Of a stretch of 64,000 bases of DNA, positions 22,973-35,872 are shown in pieces. Position numbers and translations under genes: made by a program. The notes under the pieces were generated by a model. It saw only the letters and a list, made by a program, of their open reading frames with translations. It searched no databases and was not told the origin of the DNA. Source of the DNA: Paralithodes platypus (lineage: Eukaryota > Arthropoda > Malacostraca > Decapoda > Lithodidae); contig CM064495.1 of NCBI GenBank assembly GCA_032716605.1, positions 44,580,564 to 44,644,563 on the forward strand, given 5' to 3'. Each line of letters begins with the position of its first letter. Positions within the stretch are counted from its first letter, which is position 1.

Positions 22973-23156
22973 ATTTCTTTTTCCCCAGCTCAGTTCGTAT
23001 GCATAAAGCAACATTGATACTTCCATTCATATATTACACATCATGTTCTCCCTGTATTCTCTATAGTAATTTATTTGTTATTTAACTGATTAGGATCGAG
23101 TAATTAAGAGTAAGTTTGGCAAGGCTACGATTAAAATTAAGGATCATTATAGGCTG

Positions 23157-23161
<5 letters not shown>

Positions 23162-23218
<57 letters not shown>

Positions 23219-23219
23219 C
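23162..23219. repeat. (CA)n microsatellite
   Basis: About 25 CA units plus 'cgcacacacg'. The Cys-Val tail of the 212-codon minus frame (23082-23720) comes from this repeat. Confidence 0.95.
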
Positions 23220-24208
23220 GTACGTCTCCCCATCATCGCCTCCTTCATGTGTCTGGTCGCGTCTCGGGGTCGCCAGCAGGAGGAGGTTTTTGGGGCCTGT
23301 TCTCTCATCCGAGCGGCTAATGACGGACGGAAGCTGTAATTGCTTCTTGGTACATCTGTCAATAAGGAGAATTGTGTCTAGCATTTTTACAGTGATCGTC
23401 ATGTTGGGTACCTTTTTTTGTTTTTGTATTTGCATTAGTTTATACAAGTACATTGGGGTTTGTAATTGATGATTAATGTTAAGAAAGGGGTGTAATAATG
23501 TTGATGGATAGATGGACACGTACAGTAAGTACATCACCGGAGAGTGAGGAAGGATGAGGGTTGGAGAGGACTGGAATAATACGGTACTTTTGAAAACCTC
23601 AGTGTGGCTTAACTCTTCCTGTAGAAAACTCTGCTCTCGTCGAACGTCTTCTCGCTTTATTGCTCTATTAGCGTCAGGGGAGGGCTGACGAAACCTTCCC
23701 AAGCACAGGAAAAACCACAAGCTTCTTCTGTAATTTCATGGTACAGATTGGAAAGAGGTGGCTTGCTCGAATCCCCCCCCCCCCCCCTACGGAATTATTA
23801 TGCTTTCAGTGACATCAAGCGAATCATCACTCTCCCCCAGTCACGACCGAACGGACTTGTGGTAATTTCCTAATGAACGATCTGGGAAGGGTTTTTTTCT
23901 GGTTTGCTGATTCATTGGTTGTTCGTTCTTAGCCGCAAACAATTATTAGGGTGGCTTTTAAGGGTGTTGCTCTCAATTTTAGTTAATATATATTATTAAG
24001 GTGATGTTTATTACTTAAGCGATGTATGTGCTGTTGTTTTGGGGGAGAAACACACAAGATTGAAAGGTTTAATCATCTTTATATCTGAATTGTTGTTGTT
24101 TATTGTTTTTCTTATGTCCCTACTTTCCCACTCCTTTACTCCTTGCCTACCACCCTTAATTCCCCCTTATTGCCTTCATATCTTCCCTCCTCCCCACCTT
24201 CCTTCTTG
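23220..24208. other. Unique DNA, no gene supported
   Basis: It includes a 14-C run at about 23774-23787. The minus frame across 23220-23720 (e.g. FRQPSPDANRAIKREDVRRE) has varied composition but no known domain and ends in repeat. Confidence 0.35.
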
Positions 24209-24320
24209 TCCTTCCTTCCTTCCTTCCTTCCTTCCTTCCTTCCTTCCTTCCTTCCTTCCTTCTTTCCTTCCTTCCTTCCGTCCGTCCGTCCGTCCTTCCT
24301 TCCTTCCTTCCTTCCTTCCT
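24209..24320. repeat. (TTCC)n with internal (GTCC)n
   Basis: TTCC tetramers with a block of about four GTCC variants near 24279-24294 and one TTTCC slip. Confidence 0.95.
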
Positions 24321-24689
24321 AAGTCTTCTAAACACGACCCCCCTTCCCCTTCCAGACTTTCCCTCTTCCTCCTCTTCCATCGCCTCCACCGGGCTCCTGA
24401 GGCGGTCATAAATGCAGCTCAATCGTCGAATTTCGCGCAGGGGGACGGAGGGAGAAGGGGGTGGGGGTGGGGGTAGGGGCGGACTAGGGGCAAAAATTAA
24501 CGACTCTTAGCAGTAATGGCCCAGTTATAAGTTAGGGAGCCTTGATGGAACCCGTCGTTAGGTGTTGTTTATTCGTGGCTCCGTGGTTTATTTTTAACGC
24601 AGGGCCATTCAAGTCATCAGGATATCACACAGGGACACGGGTTTTACAGCTGCAATGGGGAGTGCTCATAGGCGAGGCTCACTCATTTA
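24321..24689. other. Unique, partly GC-rich island
   Basis: Non-repetitive apart from a G-rich patch at 24455-24480. No coding frame is supported; enhancer potential is unknown. Confidence 0.35.
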
Positions 24690-24704
24690 TTTATATATAT
24701 ATAT

Positions 24705-24787
<83 letters not shown>
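24690..24787. repeat. (TA)n microsatellite
   Basis: (TA)n with one CCGA interruption near 24706. Confidence 0.95.
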
Positions 24788-24793
<6 letters not shown>

Positions 24794-25005
24794 ATTATGA
24801 GAAAAAGGGAGGAATATTCTGGGTCGAAATGGGTCAGACATTTTAAGAATAGTCACAGAAAGTTCCTCCTATGTATATCAATTATATAATGTAAAATGCA
24901 AGCATATATGAAAAAATTAATGGAAGAACGAAGTGTGTTATTGCTTAAAATGTACCGTAGAAATTTTGATATTGTTGTAATTATCGTTATTATTATTATT
25001 CTCAT

Positions 25006-25037
<32 letters not shown>

Positions 25038-25654
25038 TATATAAACACATTTATGAAGGCACATAAATCATTACCAATCAGACGTATCAAAACGGAAAAA
25101 AAAAAGACAACTAGAAAAACGGAAGAAAGCCAAGATTAAAAAACAAATGCACTGGAAAAATTTGGACCTGGGGTTAGGAAGGAGGCATAGCGAGAAAAGT
25201 TAAAAGGCGTGAAGAAAAAGAAGAGGGACATGAAGGTGGAAGGAAGGGATATAAAGGCAAGATGGAGTGGACGAAACTTGGGAGAGAAGGAGGCCGGGAG
25301 ATAAATAGAAAGAGGGAAGGAGACTGGAAGAAATAGAGAGAGAGAGAGAGAGAGAGAGACAATGGGAGGGCGATGTTGTTACTTGTGGTGGCAGTCAGGC
25401 ATGCAAGGCAGCAAGAGAAGAGTGGTGCCCTTTTGCCCGCCTGTGTTGTGATGGCTCTGGTGGTGGTGGTGGTTATCTAAGGTTTTTGGGGTGGTTGTTT
25501 TTGTGGGGATTTTGTTTATTTGAGTGATGGCGGTTGTTGTGGTGACGATGGTTATTGTGGTGGGGATTGTGGCTGTATCTCGGGTTCAGTGGTGGTCGTG
25601 ATGTTTGTGGCATTTGTATTCAATAGTGCTGAATCTAATTACCTATGTGATTGC
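24788..25654. other. Unique DNA with (AGT)n, (GA)n and GGT patches
   Basis: (AGT)n lies at about 25005-25037, (GA)n at 25336-25359 and GTGGTGG words from 25455. No gene is supported. Confidence 0.5.
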
Positions 25655-26122
25655 GGTGGTGGTGGTTGTTTTGTGTCGATAGATAGGTTAAACAGTTCCT
25701 AGGTGGTGGTTGTTTTGTGTCGATAGATAGGTTAAACAGTTCCTAGGTGGTGGTGGTTGTTTGTGTCGATAGATAGGTTAAACAGTTCCTAGGTGGTGGT
25801 GGTTGTTTTGTGTCGATAGATAGGTTAAACAGTTCCTAGGTGGTGGTGGTTGTTTTGTGTCGATAGATAGGTTAAACAGTTCCTAGGTGGTGGTGGTTGT
25901 TTTGTGTCGATAGATAGGTTTAAACAGTTCCTAGGTGGTGGTGGTTGTTTTGTGTCGATAGATAGGTTAAACAGTTCCTAGGTGGTGGTGGTTGTTTTGT
26001 GTCGATAGATAGGTTAAACAGTTCCTAGGTGGTGGTGGTTGTTTTGTGTCGATAGATAGGTTAAACAGTTCCTAGGTGGTGGTGGTTGTTTTGTGTCGAT
26101 AGATAGGTTAAACAGTTCCTAG
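25655..26122. repeat. 47-bp minisatellite, 10 units
   Basis: Unit GGTGGTGGTGGTTGTTTTGT followed by GTCGATAGATAGGTTAAACA and GTTCCTA. Units differ only by the number of leading GGT triplets and single-base slips, indicating recent expansion. Each unit contains an in-frame TAG, so it is not coding. Confidence 0.95.
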
Positions 26123-26339
26123 TATCAACGAAAAAAAATATATCCGAGTATTTTCTGTTTGCTTATTTCAACTTCTCAGGGGCGCCTTGCTATATATATA
26201 CATATATATATATATATATTTTTTTTTTGGGGGGTACACTTATTAACCGGACCCTATATGCAGGCAAGTTTGTAGTTAACTTAGACACTTAGTTCCTCGC
26301 CAAGACCCTAGGTAGGCAGGCAGGCAGGTGAACGTGACC
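26123..26339. other. AT-rich stretch with (TA)n/T-run
   Basis: (TA)n at about 26192-26219, T and G runs to 26235, then (GGCA)3 near 26310-26326. Confidence 0.5.
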
Positions 26340-26440
26340 GTGAAGCCCATGATCAATTTGTACAGGTATGCAAATGACGGGCCCTAAACAATAGCAGCAT
26401 AAATCTTGGTAATTAGTTCCACGGCTCTCCTTTCCATCAT
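26340..26440. promoter_or_regulatory. Candidate enhancer: POU octamer with SOX- and homeobox-like sites
   Basis: A perfect octamer, ATGCAAAT, lies at 26368-26375. AACAATAG (about 26388) is a SOX-type core and TAATTAG (about 26411) a homeodomain core, all within about 50 bp of non-repetitive DNA. Sites of this length occur by chance, so functional status is an inference. Confidence 0.2.
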
Positions 26441-27543
26441 GGCCGAGACGTCTTTCATCATCCCACCTGTCACACCCAGAGGTGATAATAAGCGCCTATC
26501 CTCCGTTTTCCCGTCCTATCTTCTTCTTCTTCCTCCTCCTCCTTCGCCATTTAACCATTTAACTATTCTTCTCTTGAGGTTTTACTATCCGCTTATATGT
26601 TCATTGATCTATACCTTTGTACTATCCTTTTATCTTAAAAGTATACCCTTATTTTGTTTTATCTTTATTTTATCCTTTTCAAGTATTTTTGTTTATAGAT
26701 TCCTGTCTTGTGCATCCTTAACCTCGATTTTTAAATATTATTTTATTCCTACGTTTATTCATCACTCAGATTTTCTATTCTTGTATCTTTTGGTTTGTTT
26801 TCTAATCTACCTGTACGTTTCTCACTTGACCTTCCTCCCATCCTCCACTCCTCACCGCTTAGATTTATTATATTGTGAGGCATTTTCCTCGAATTCTTAC
26901 CATCCTCCGAAGCATAGTCTAATCCTTTACCTTAAATTTCCTTATATTCTTCGACTCATTATTTTACGAAGGTATTACAATTTAAATATTATCCAATATT
27001 CATTATTTGTTAATAGTCATAGATGATGGAAATATATTCAACTTTAATAATGTGTCTTGTGAATTGCAAAAACGGATTTATTTTCTTATTTTTACAACCC
27101 TCAGATTATTCCAGATCTATTAAATGTAGTAAACAAATAGTAGTCTTTAGTGTGTGATCAACCAAAAGTAGTAAACCAGGCGAAATGATTTACTTTAGAA
27201 TAATAATATTAATACCTTCAGTGTTCCCTTTTCTTTCCCACCAGTCCATCTTGTCCCAATTATCCTCCTTTCTCTCTCTCGCTCGCTCTCGCTCTCTGTC
27301 TCTCTCTCTCTTTATAATCACCTTCCCTTATTCCTTGTTCGGGTCGGCCCCATTTTTCACCTGGTCTTTGTCACTTTTCCCCCATTTCGTCCAACCTGTT
27401 CTCTGTTCAAGATATATTTATATTAAAAAAAACTATTTCCACGCTCCTTCACTTCCCACCTTTTCTGAAGCCTTTTTTTTTCCTGTAAGGTTTCCTGACA
27501 CACTTGTCCTTCTCTTTCTCCGCTCTCTGTTAGCATCCCTTTC
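26441..27543. other. AT/T-rich unique DNA, no gene supported
   Basis: The + frame 26406-27026 (206 codons) is Phe/Leu/Ser/Tyr-rich from T-rich DNA and has no recognisable domain. CTCT runs lie near 27265-27312. Confidence 0.4.
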
Positions 27544-27845
27544 TTAAGAGGAGGTTTTCTGGAACCCCTTCTCATTTATGTTTAACCATATTAATTTTGA
27601 AATTTTAAGCCAATCGACCTATTAGTTTGGCGATTTTTAAGACATTTCGTGCCATTTCAGTCTCGATATTTTTCCTGTCGAGCGATAGCAAGCCTGCAAT
27701 TTAGGTTGGGGCATTTTCATACAGAACAAATGCACACATTTATTGCGAAAGGAGTTCTTGTTGTTGTTTTTAAGCTTGATGGAGGTCTAGGGAATAAAGA
27801 AGAAATAATAAATAGATAAACAAATAAATATAAATTTCCCCTTAA
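27544..27845 (+). mobile_element. TTAA-flanked MITE (family 2, copy A)
   Basis: Bounded by TTAA at 27544-27547 and 27842-27845, 302 bp. It aligns over its length with the reverse complement of 61883-62149: shared blocks are TTTATGTTTAACC..ATTAATTTTGA, TATTAGTTTGG, AAATGCACACATTT and TAAGCTTGATGGAGGTCTAG. The right part also matches 40510-40632. Terminal inverted repeats are weak (TTAAGAGG against TTAAGGGG). There is no coding capacity. Confidence 0.7.
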
Positions 27846-28043
27846 ACTTTTCTCTCTTCGATCCTGTGAAACTGGTCAGGGTGTAAATTAGTGACGATAG
27901 AGGTTGTGTTCCATGGATTAAATTTGTGTGTGTGGTCTAATATTATAATGAATTACCTTGATAGTTCTTTTTAAACCTTTCGCCCATTTATGGATATTTC
28001 TGTTTGTCATATAGTTTTCCCGTTTCCTAGTTCCTCTTTGTTC

Positions 28044-28047
<4 letters not shown>
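27846..28047. other. Unique DNA
   Basis: No gene signal. Confidence 0.4.

Positions 28048-28074
<27 letters not shown>
28048..28074. repeat. (CA)n microsatellite
   Basis: About 13 CA units. Confidence 0.9.
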
Positions 28075-28075
<1 letters not shown>

Positions 28076-29940
28076 CACACTCTCTCTCTCTCCACGACCA
28101 CTCAGTGAAAAGCCTGCGCCGCCCTCTAAATCTTCGATCTGATCTCCACATTTTCTCAATCCCGCCACATTGCGACCCTGAATTAAAGCCCATTTTGCCT
28201 TCCGCTGTTTTTTTTCATCCGCTGGGAAACGTGGAATGATGTTCATATTTTGGTTTTATGTTATTTATATTTGCCCTCCCTCCACCACCACCCCCCTTAC
28301 CCTCCTTTCCCTCTCGCTCTCTCCTCGTCTCTCAGCTGTGCCACCCCCATCCCCCCTTCACTCCTTCTCCTCCCCCAATACATCCACCCCTCTTTAGGTT
28401 CGCCCCCCACCCCCCTTTCTTTTTACTTGCTTTCATCTATTGTACTGTTGAAGGAGAAGGCAAAAGCGGGTTACGAGTGAATTACTTATTTGTTTGAGTG
28501 TCTTTGTATGCTCTCCTTATGCAGTCCACCACCGTTCATTGCTCACTTCCTCTATGTTGAGTTACCTGTGCATCATCATAATTATTTTGCTTGCAATTTA
28601 TTAAGTTGTCGTATCTCATTATTTAAATTTAATAAGTAATTCGTTTATCTAAAGTTTCGGTCATGTTATCTTTAAAACACTTGGATATGTTATGTAGTAT
28701 GGGATAATTTCATGTCTTGCAGATTTATTGTAGGTGTTTATGGTAATTTGAAAACACAACAGTTACCGCCTGATAATTAACTTAAAGTGTGTCATTTGCT
28801 TGTCGCAGTGGTTTGCTAATTACTATTTTTACTTACCCATTGATATTAATATTTTTCCTTCGTCATACCAACCATTGTCGGCGTTGTATGTTTCCTGTAA
28901 AATTTGGGGTATGTCCTGTCTTCTCCCCACTCCAATTCAGTCAGTTTATTTTTATCCTGTATGTTATTGTCTCTCCTCCTGCCCTCCCGCTCCCGTCCCC
29001 CATAACCATATTCATCCTCCCTCCATCACTTCATCCTATCGCAATCTGTTCTCTTTCTTATCTCACATCCACTTCAGTCCCCCCTCTCTCTCTATCTCTC
29101 TCTCTCTCTCTCTCTCACTCTCACTCTCACTCTCTCTTTCTCTCTTTTACTGGCTCACAAACCTCACATACATAAACACACACACTCTCTTCCTCTCTCA
29201 TATACACCTACCCTTTATCTAACCCCTTTCTCTCTCCCTCCCGCCCACCTCCCCCTCCATTCTCTCCATCACGTCACTCTCCACCTTCTCGCTACATTCT
29301 GCAAATCCCCAAAGGAAGCCTGGAAATGACATGGGTACATTTCCATCTATATATATCCCATATTTTTGTGAGGGGGGGAGGGGGGGCTAAAGCAGTATAG
29401 GAGCGACGGTAGCGGAGGCAGTGGAGGAGTGAGGAGGGCTATAGCCCTCTTTAGGACAAATTATAGCAACTTTTTTTGGTGGCTGCCATATTGTATTGTT
29501 TGTTTTGCTAAATGACGAGTAATTTAATCGTTGGATCTCTGTAATTATTTTCTAATGTTTTAATCTATCATGTTTCATTACATATATTTTATGAAAGTGC
29601 AGAATTGGAATTGGAATTAAATTCAGTATGGAATAAGCAAAATGGCTCTCGCAGTAAAACACATCGATACTGGCTCTCTCCCCATAGATGAAACCAGAGG
29701 GTATATGGCTCCCCACCCCCACCAACCACCGCCAGGAGATGGAGGGTTATAATATTTTCACGTGCGCATTTATGAGCCTGAGCAGATCTCATTAGTCTGT
29801 CGCCTGCCTCCATAAAATCAAAGTCATTGCATAGTGGAAATCATTGCAAGACTGAGTGTGAGTCGGTCCCTCGAGGTTATGGGCTGGGGGAGAGGGAAGG
29901 GAGGGTGTAGTGCTGCTGCTTTGCTGGCGACAGAACGGCG
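28075..29940. other. Unique DNA with pyrimidine patches, no gene supported
   Basis: Pyrimidine-rich at 28270-28420 and 28970-29280, including (CT)n near 29082-29117. The frame at 29589-29813 (minus) lacks a recognisable domain. Confidence 0.4.
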
Positions 29941-30530
29941 CGGACATACATACGGGGGTATATACACAGATGGGGACATATACTGTATACACCAGAGATA
30001 TACCGTACATGGGAGGGGATATACACAGATGGGGACATACATATACCAGAGATATACCGTACATAGGAGAGGGTATAATACAGATGGGATATATGCCGTA
30101 CATAGGAGGGGGTATATACACACCGTACATAGGAGGGGGTATATACACACCGTACATAGGAGGGGGTATATACACACCGTACATAGGAGGGGGTATATAC
30201 ACATAATTATAGGAACATACATACACGAGAGATATACCATACATAGACATGGATATACACAGATAAGGATATACATACAGGAGGGATATATACACACTTG
30301 GGGACATACATACAGAAGATATATACCGTACTAAGGCGGATATATACATACATGGGGATATATCGTACATATGCTGGGATAGACACACTGGGAATGTACC
30401 GTACTTAGACGGATATATACTGTACATATATGGGGACATGTCGTATATACTGTATGTGGGGTTATGTATAGAGGGGGTAGACATAAGGAGGAATATATTA
30501 TATAACAGGGATACATGCACGGATACTTAT
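29941..30530. repeat. Degenerate minisatellite, core CCGTACATAGGAGGGGGTAT
   Basis: Words such as 'gatataccgtacata' and 'ggggatatacacag' recur throughout. From about 30093 to 30203 four near-perfect 27-bp units (CCGTACATAGGAGGGGGTAT plus ATACACA) stand in tandem. Frames over this region, including a 242-codon minus one, are Tyr/Pro/Met-rich repeat translations. Confidence 0.85.
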
Positions 30531-30821
30531 ACATACTGAGATATGATCGCACGAGTGTATGCTTACGTGATGAATAACTTTCTGATGCATTCCTCCATGG
30601 TGAATGTTGGTGAAGTATAGAAGAATATTTTGCGATATATCCACATATGAATAGTTCTACCTTTATCAGGAATTTTCTGCCCTAAAGCAATACATACAAT
30701 TTGTGACCCACATAAATTAAATTAAAGAGAAACATAATGTGATAATGACAATTATAATTACCATAATTTAGAATGTTTAAACTCAAGTGTACATGTATTT
30801 CTGGATACATTCATATGCGTG
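30531..30821. other. Unique DNA
   Basis: No gene signal. Confidence 0.4.

Positions 30822-30858
<37 letters not shown>
30822..30858. repeat. (CA)n microsatellite
   Basis: About 18 CA units. Confidence 0.95.
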
Positions 30859-30859
<1 letters not shown>

Positions 30860-31400
30860 CAGTATACTCTAGTATAAGCCTATATACACCAGAGTATTAT
30901 GTCCACACAACTACAGCAGAAACACACGGGCATACTTCCGCTTCCCGACTCAACACATACACAGGGGTATGTGTTCATGCATGCTTGGAAATATATACAC
31001 ACAACTGCGGTTAGAAGCATGCCCATAGATTCTCTTACACACATGTACTTGCACGAAAGCACACACACACACAACACGCATCCACTCTTAACTTGCTTCA
31101 CCATTACATCTTTTCACATTGGTATAAGTACCGCAGACCAATAACTATAATATATTAATACATGTCCAATCTTACATTTGGGCATCCACAAACATATACT
31201 CTAATACACTCATTCTCTCGTTCGTATATTTACTCCTTTGCCACTACTCCATCAATGCAGAAAACACAACAGAACATTTGCTCTTAAGCGTCCATAAAGT
31301 ATCATGACAATTTATGTTGTGCATTTATCGTCTCGACAAACACATACATAAAACCGTGTGCCTCTAAACTCCAACTCATATCTAGCTTTGCTGTAAAGTC
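30859..31400. other. Unique DNA, CA-flavoured, no gene seen
   Basis: Scattered short ACAC runs only. Confidence 0.4.
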
Positions 31401-31490
31401 CATATAAGCAATGGGGGGGGGGGGGGGCTGGAGTTGCATATAAGCAATGGGGGGCTGGAGTTGCATATAAGCAATGGGGGGCTGGAGTTG
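31401..31490. repeat. 27-bp tandem repeat, 3 units
   Basis: Unit CATATAAGCAATGGGGGGCT plus GGAGTTG; the first unit has an expanded G-run of 16. G-runs and period make short 'MQLQPPIAY' frames on the minus strand, which are artefacts. Confidence 0.9.
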
Positions 31491-32243
<753 letters not shown>

Positions 32244-32515
32244 GCCTCATCTTCTTCAATTTTCCTCCTTCTTCTTTGTCTTCCCCATTTTCCTCATCCT
32301 CCTTTGTCTTCCCTATTTTCCTCCTCCTTCGTTTTCCCTATTTTCCTCCTCCTCCTTCTTCTTCCCCCATTGTCCTCCTCCTTCTTCGTCTTCCCCATTT
32401 TCCTCCTCCTCCTTCGTCTGCCTTCTCTGTGACTAACCTTCTCCAGAGTTTATCATTACCCTCCTCCTCCTCCTCTCCCTCTTTTGCTGCATCCTCTTTC
32501 CTCTCTTCCTCTTCT
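32244..32515. repeat. (TTC/TCC)n polypyrimidine minisatellite
   Basis: Imperfect units of the type TTTTCCTCCTCCTTCTTC-TCTTCCCCA. Both strands yield artefactual frames. Confidence 0.85.
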
Positions 32516-33674
32516 AAGTTCATCATCTGCCTCTTCCTCTTCAACTAACCTCGTCTTCATGTTCGTGTTATTTATATATCTTAAAACGCTGCTAGCATTA
32601 TCTTTATCACCACAAGCCTCTTTCTTTTCTTCGGCATAATGTTACAATACTGATTTCACCATCACAACTAGCATCCTTTTGTTTCCATTGTCTCTTTACC
32701 TTGACTAGCATATTCATCACCAATCTGCCACTAACCTCATTACTTTATTAATTCCCATGGTCACCACTGTTTGATACATCTTCACCACTACCTACATTTC
32801 CACCAGTATGCAATATCCTGATTGAGTTAATCTGCACCAGCACTATCTGAGTTAATCTGCACCAGCACTATCCTCTTGATCATCACTATTATTTTCATAA
32901 TGATCTACTGTCCACTTCATCACCGCACATTCTACACCACCAAGCGTTGTTCTACACCCAAACCTTTCCTCCACCCCCCACCCCCACACTCCCCCTTTGC
33001 CTTGCCCTCTAAAACCATCGACTGTTTTCAAAAGTTTAGATCTCTTCTGCTACAACCTCTTCACCACCATTCCCCTCTTCACCGCCAATCTCCCTCCCTC
33101 ATCGACCGATTCTCTGCCACAATCTCTTCTCCCCACTATCGTCTCTCTATTGCCGAACTTTTCCTCGGGATTATCATCACCGCCATTTTCAACCTGTTTT
33201 TCAGCATTAACAGCGTCCCTTTGAGGAATCTGGAATATCTAGAAGTTCGATCGTGCCAATTCCATGTTACATAATCAACACACAGTTTTTGTTTTATATG
33301 ACGGTTAATAGTTTATAGGAATAGCCTTATTTAGACCACTCCTAGTTAGAACTTTAGATGTTGCTTTGCCACGGCGTTCATCTCAGTGTCGTAGCCCTTT
33401 TGAGCTTATGATGTTTTCTGACATAGATATTGCTTCACCGCGAATAAAATATATTAGTCTGTATTCACAAAGCTGAATAGTGAAAGTGTTTATTGTCACA
33501 TTGGTTGCGAGTTGGACTGTTGCTTTAGCCAAGCTGGGCGGTGATTGCACTGACCACAACCTCGAGAACAATGAAGCCCAGTCACCACAGGTAGCCCCAC
33601 CGTCGTCATCCATTATACAGACATTTTCAAAAGTAGTTCTCCAGGATTTATATTATATATTTTTTTCTTTATTT
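32516..33674. other. Mostly unique DNA; one 27-bp duplication
   Basis: GAGTTAATCTGCACCAGCAC plus TATC is duplicated in tandem at about 32823-32873. C/T/A-rich text follows to 33130. No gene is supported. Confidence 0.45.
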
Positions 33675-33798
33675 AATGTTTATTTTGTTTACTGGCTGCA
33701 TAATTAATGTTTATTTTGTTTACTGGCTGCATAATCAATGTTTATTTTGTTTACTGGCTGCATAATCAATGTATATTTTGTTTACTGACTGCATAATC
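33675..33798. repeat. 31-bp tandem repeat, 4 units
   Basis: Unit AATGTTTATTTTGTTTACTG followed by GCTGCATAATC starts at 33675, 33706, 33737 and 33768 with exact 31-bp spacing and few substitutions. Confidence 0.95.
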
Positions 33799-35520
33799 AA
33801 TATAATCCGTGTTGTGTCTAAGCCTGAAAATCATGGTTTATTCAGGTTTGTCTAACAAAAAAATTACCTTTCATGGAAAGAAAACAATGAGGACCAAATT
33901 GAAGAGGTGTGACGTACCTCCAGCATTATTGTGCATTTTAGAACACAATTTATTAAACGTTTTTACGTCTTGTTCTTTTCTCTCCAAGATTTAAGGCAAA
34001 CCATTTCTTAATTTATGAATTAATATGTTTACTATTTGTATGGGTATTTTATGGAGGGAAAAGTTAAGTTGGAATTGGGAAGGGATTTTACTACTATTAT
34101 CCCCGACTGTACCTGAGCCTTAAGAACAGAACCCACCAGACGGGACCCGAGTTACCGCCGCGATTACCTTAACAATGGCCACTGGTTCTGGACACGGGTA
34201 ATTATCGGCCGTCCAGCTATAGTTGAGGAGCACGGCTGGAAGGAAGGCAGGGGCAGCATTGGCGTTCTTTAAATTCAAATTCAATTATTGATTAGGAGAG
34301 CTGAGGTAGTATCATTGGTTAAGTTAACATTTAGTTGGGCAGTGAATGGCAGTTATTACTAAATATATCTGATACTGTATTGTATACAATAATGTAATAT
34401 AGTAGTTTGTTTGCACTCTAGATTATACACACAAATATATATATATATACAAAAATATAATAAATATAAATCCCAGTTTTCACCTTCATTTACATGTTCA
34501 AAGCCCAGACAGAGGACGCCATAATGAGCCATGACATAAGGTAGAGTGTTGTTGGGGGGTGGACGAGGCTGTACCGACCCTAACACCGCTAACACCCGGC
34601 AACACCTTCACAACACGCCGCGGAAAATGCTGTTCGACGGGGACAGATCGTTTGGCTCACAACCCTTTTTTTCCGCCTACTCTCGATTTGTTTTGCCCAT
34701 ACTTTGAAGTTGGTTAGTTTTTTGTAGGATTTGTTAGGCTTAGATACTGTAGGTCGCTGGCAACACTACGATATCGTATTGTAGTTTACAGACTAGAGAT
34801 GTAAAGCATAAAATTAGGGTAAATAGGTTTTAGAGTAACTCACTCGGGCACAGTTTGCTCATATAATTAAATTAATTAATAAACTGAAGCAGATGCCCAT
34901 CAGGAGGGAATTAATGTTATTAAGTTTAACCCTATAAAGACAGTAACCTACTTTGTTTTTGTTTTGTGTTTAATTATACACAAATTGAAATTAGACGATT
35001 GTATTCTGCTTAGGAGAGAGGTCTCATACTTAAAGAGTTGTAAACTTCTCCGAGTATCTCTTTCAGAATAAATCCAACTCGTTTTCTAATATCCTGGCAA
35101 ATATTAGATTAATCTATTATGCTCAGAAAACACCTAACCATAGTCAAAATGTTTAAGAAAAGTTATAAAGAGTACATCCCCCTGCAGCTGTGTCAGAGCA
35201 ACAAACAGGCTGTGTCCTCTTCTGCTCATCAGCAACCTGTAGGCTCCCCCCGTCACACCCCTTTGTCTCACTGTCTTTGTAGATACGCTTCAGGAACAAA
35301 GTCGTCTAGCAGGAAAGTGTTGTCATATAATTTTATGATCGCCCGTGTTGACTACCTCGCTATGATTCTGCCAGCCATCCAGTTGTCTCTTTCCTTCCTC
35401 AGGGCATTTTCTCTTAGTACAAGCCCCTGAGGAATAATATTGCTTCGTATGCTTGTAGCTACCGTTCTATAAAATCTTCCCTCAGTCCACACTGCCACAG
35501 GAAATATATAGGTTAATGTA
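33799..35520. other. Unique DNA, no gene supported
   Basis: Includes (TA)6 near 34435 and a GC-rich non-repetitive section at 34130-34260. The minus frame 35352-35540 has protein-like composition but no recognised domain. Confidence 0.4.
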
Positions 35521-35872
35521 TCGTTAATAGAGGGCTTCACATGATTCCTGTAGTGTTACGAACCTTACTAATTAACAGAAAATGAGAGGATTGGCATTAT
35601 ATAACCTCTGTATGAACTGCCTGATGGTTAGAAACGCTAGGTATGCAACATGGCGGCTACTGCAAAGAATTTGACTTGTTTCCTAGGCTCTGACGAGGAC
35701 TACTGGCGTCCTTTTACGTTCTTTGCCTCCCGGGGGCGCTGGAGACACCAATTACACTGTCCCAGGAAACGTCCGTTCCACTCATCCACTTGGTTAAGGG
35801 ATTGTTAATAGAGGGCTTCACGTGATTCCTGTAGCGTTTCGAACCTTACTAATGATCAGAAAAAGAGTGCTA
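35521..35872. repeat. Pair of ~70-bp direct repeats, 281 bp apart
   Basis: GTTAATAGAGGGCTTCAC with TGATTCCTGTAG and GAACCTTACTAAT occurs at 35523-35590 and 35804-35872, with an estimated 15% divergence. The intervening sequence is unique. It could be an internally deleted element or a local duplication. Confidence 0.75.

Noticed and set aside
23082..23720. 212-codon minus-strand frame
   Set aside because: Ends in (CV)n from a CA repeat; the remaining part has no recognised domain or splice support.
29824..30520. Tyr/Pro-rich frames resembling structural or cuticle proteins
   Set aside because: They are translations of the CCGTACATAGGAGGGGG minisatellite on both strands.
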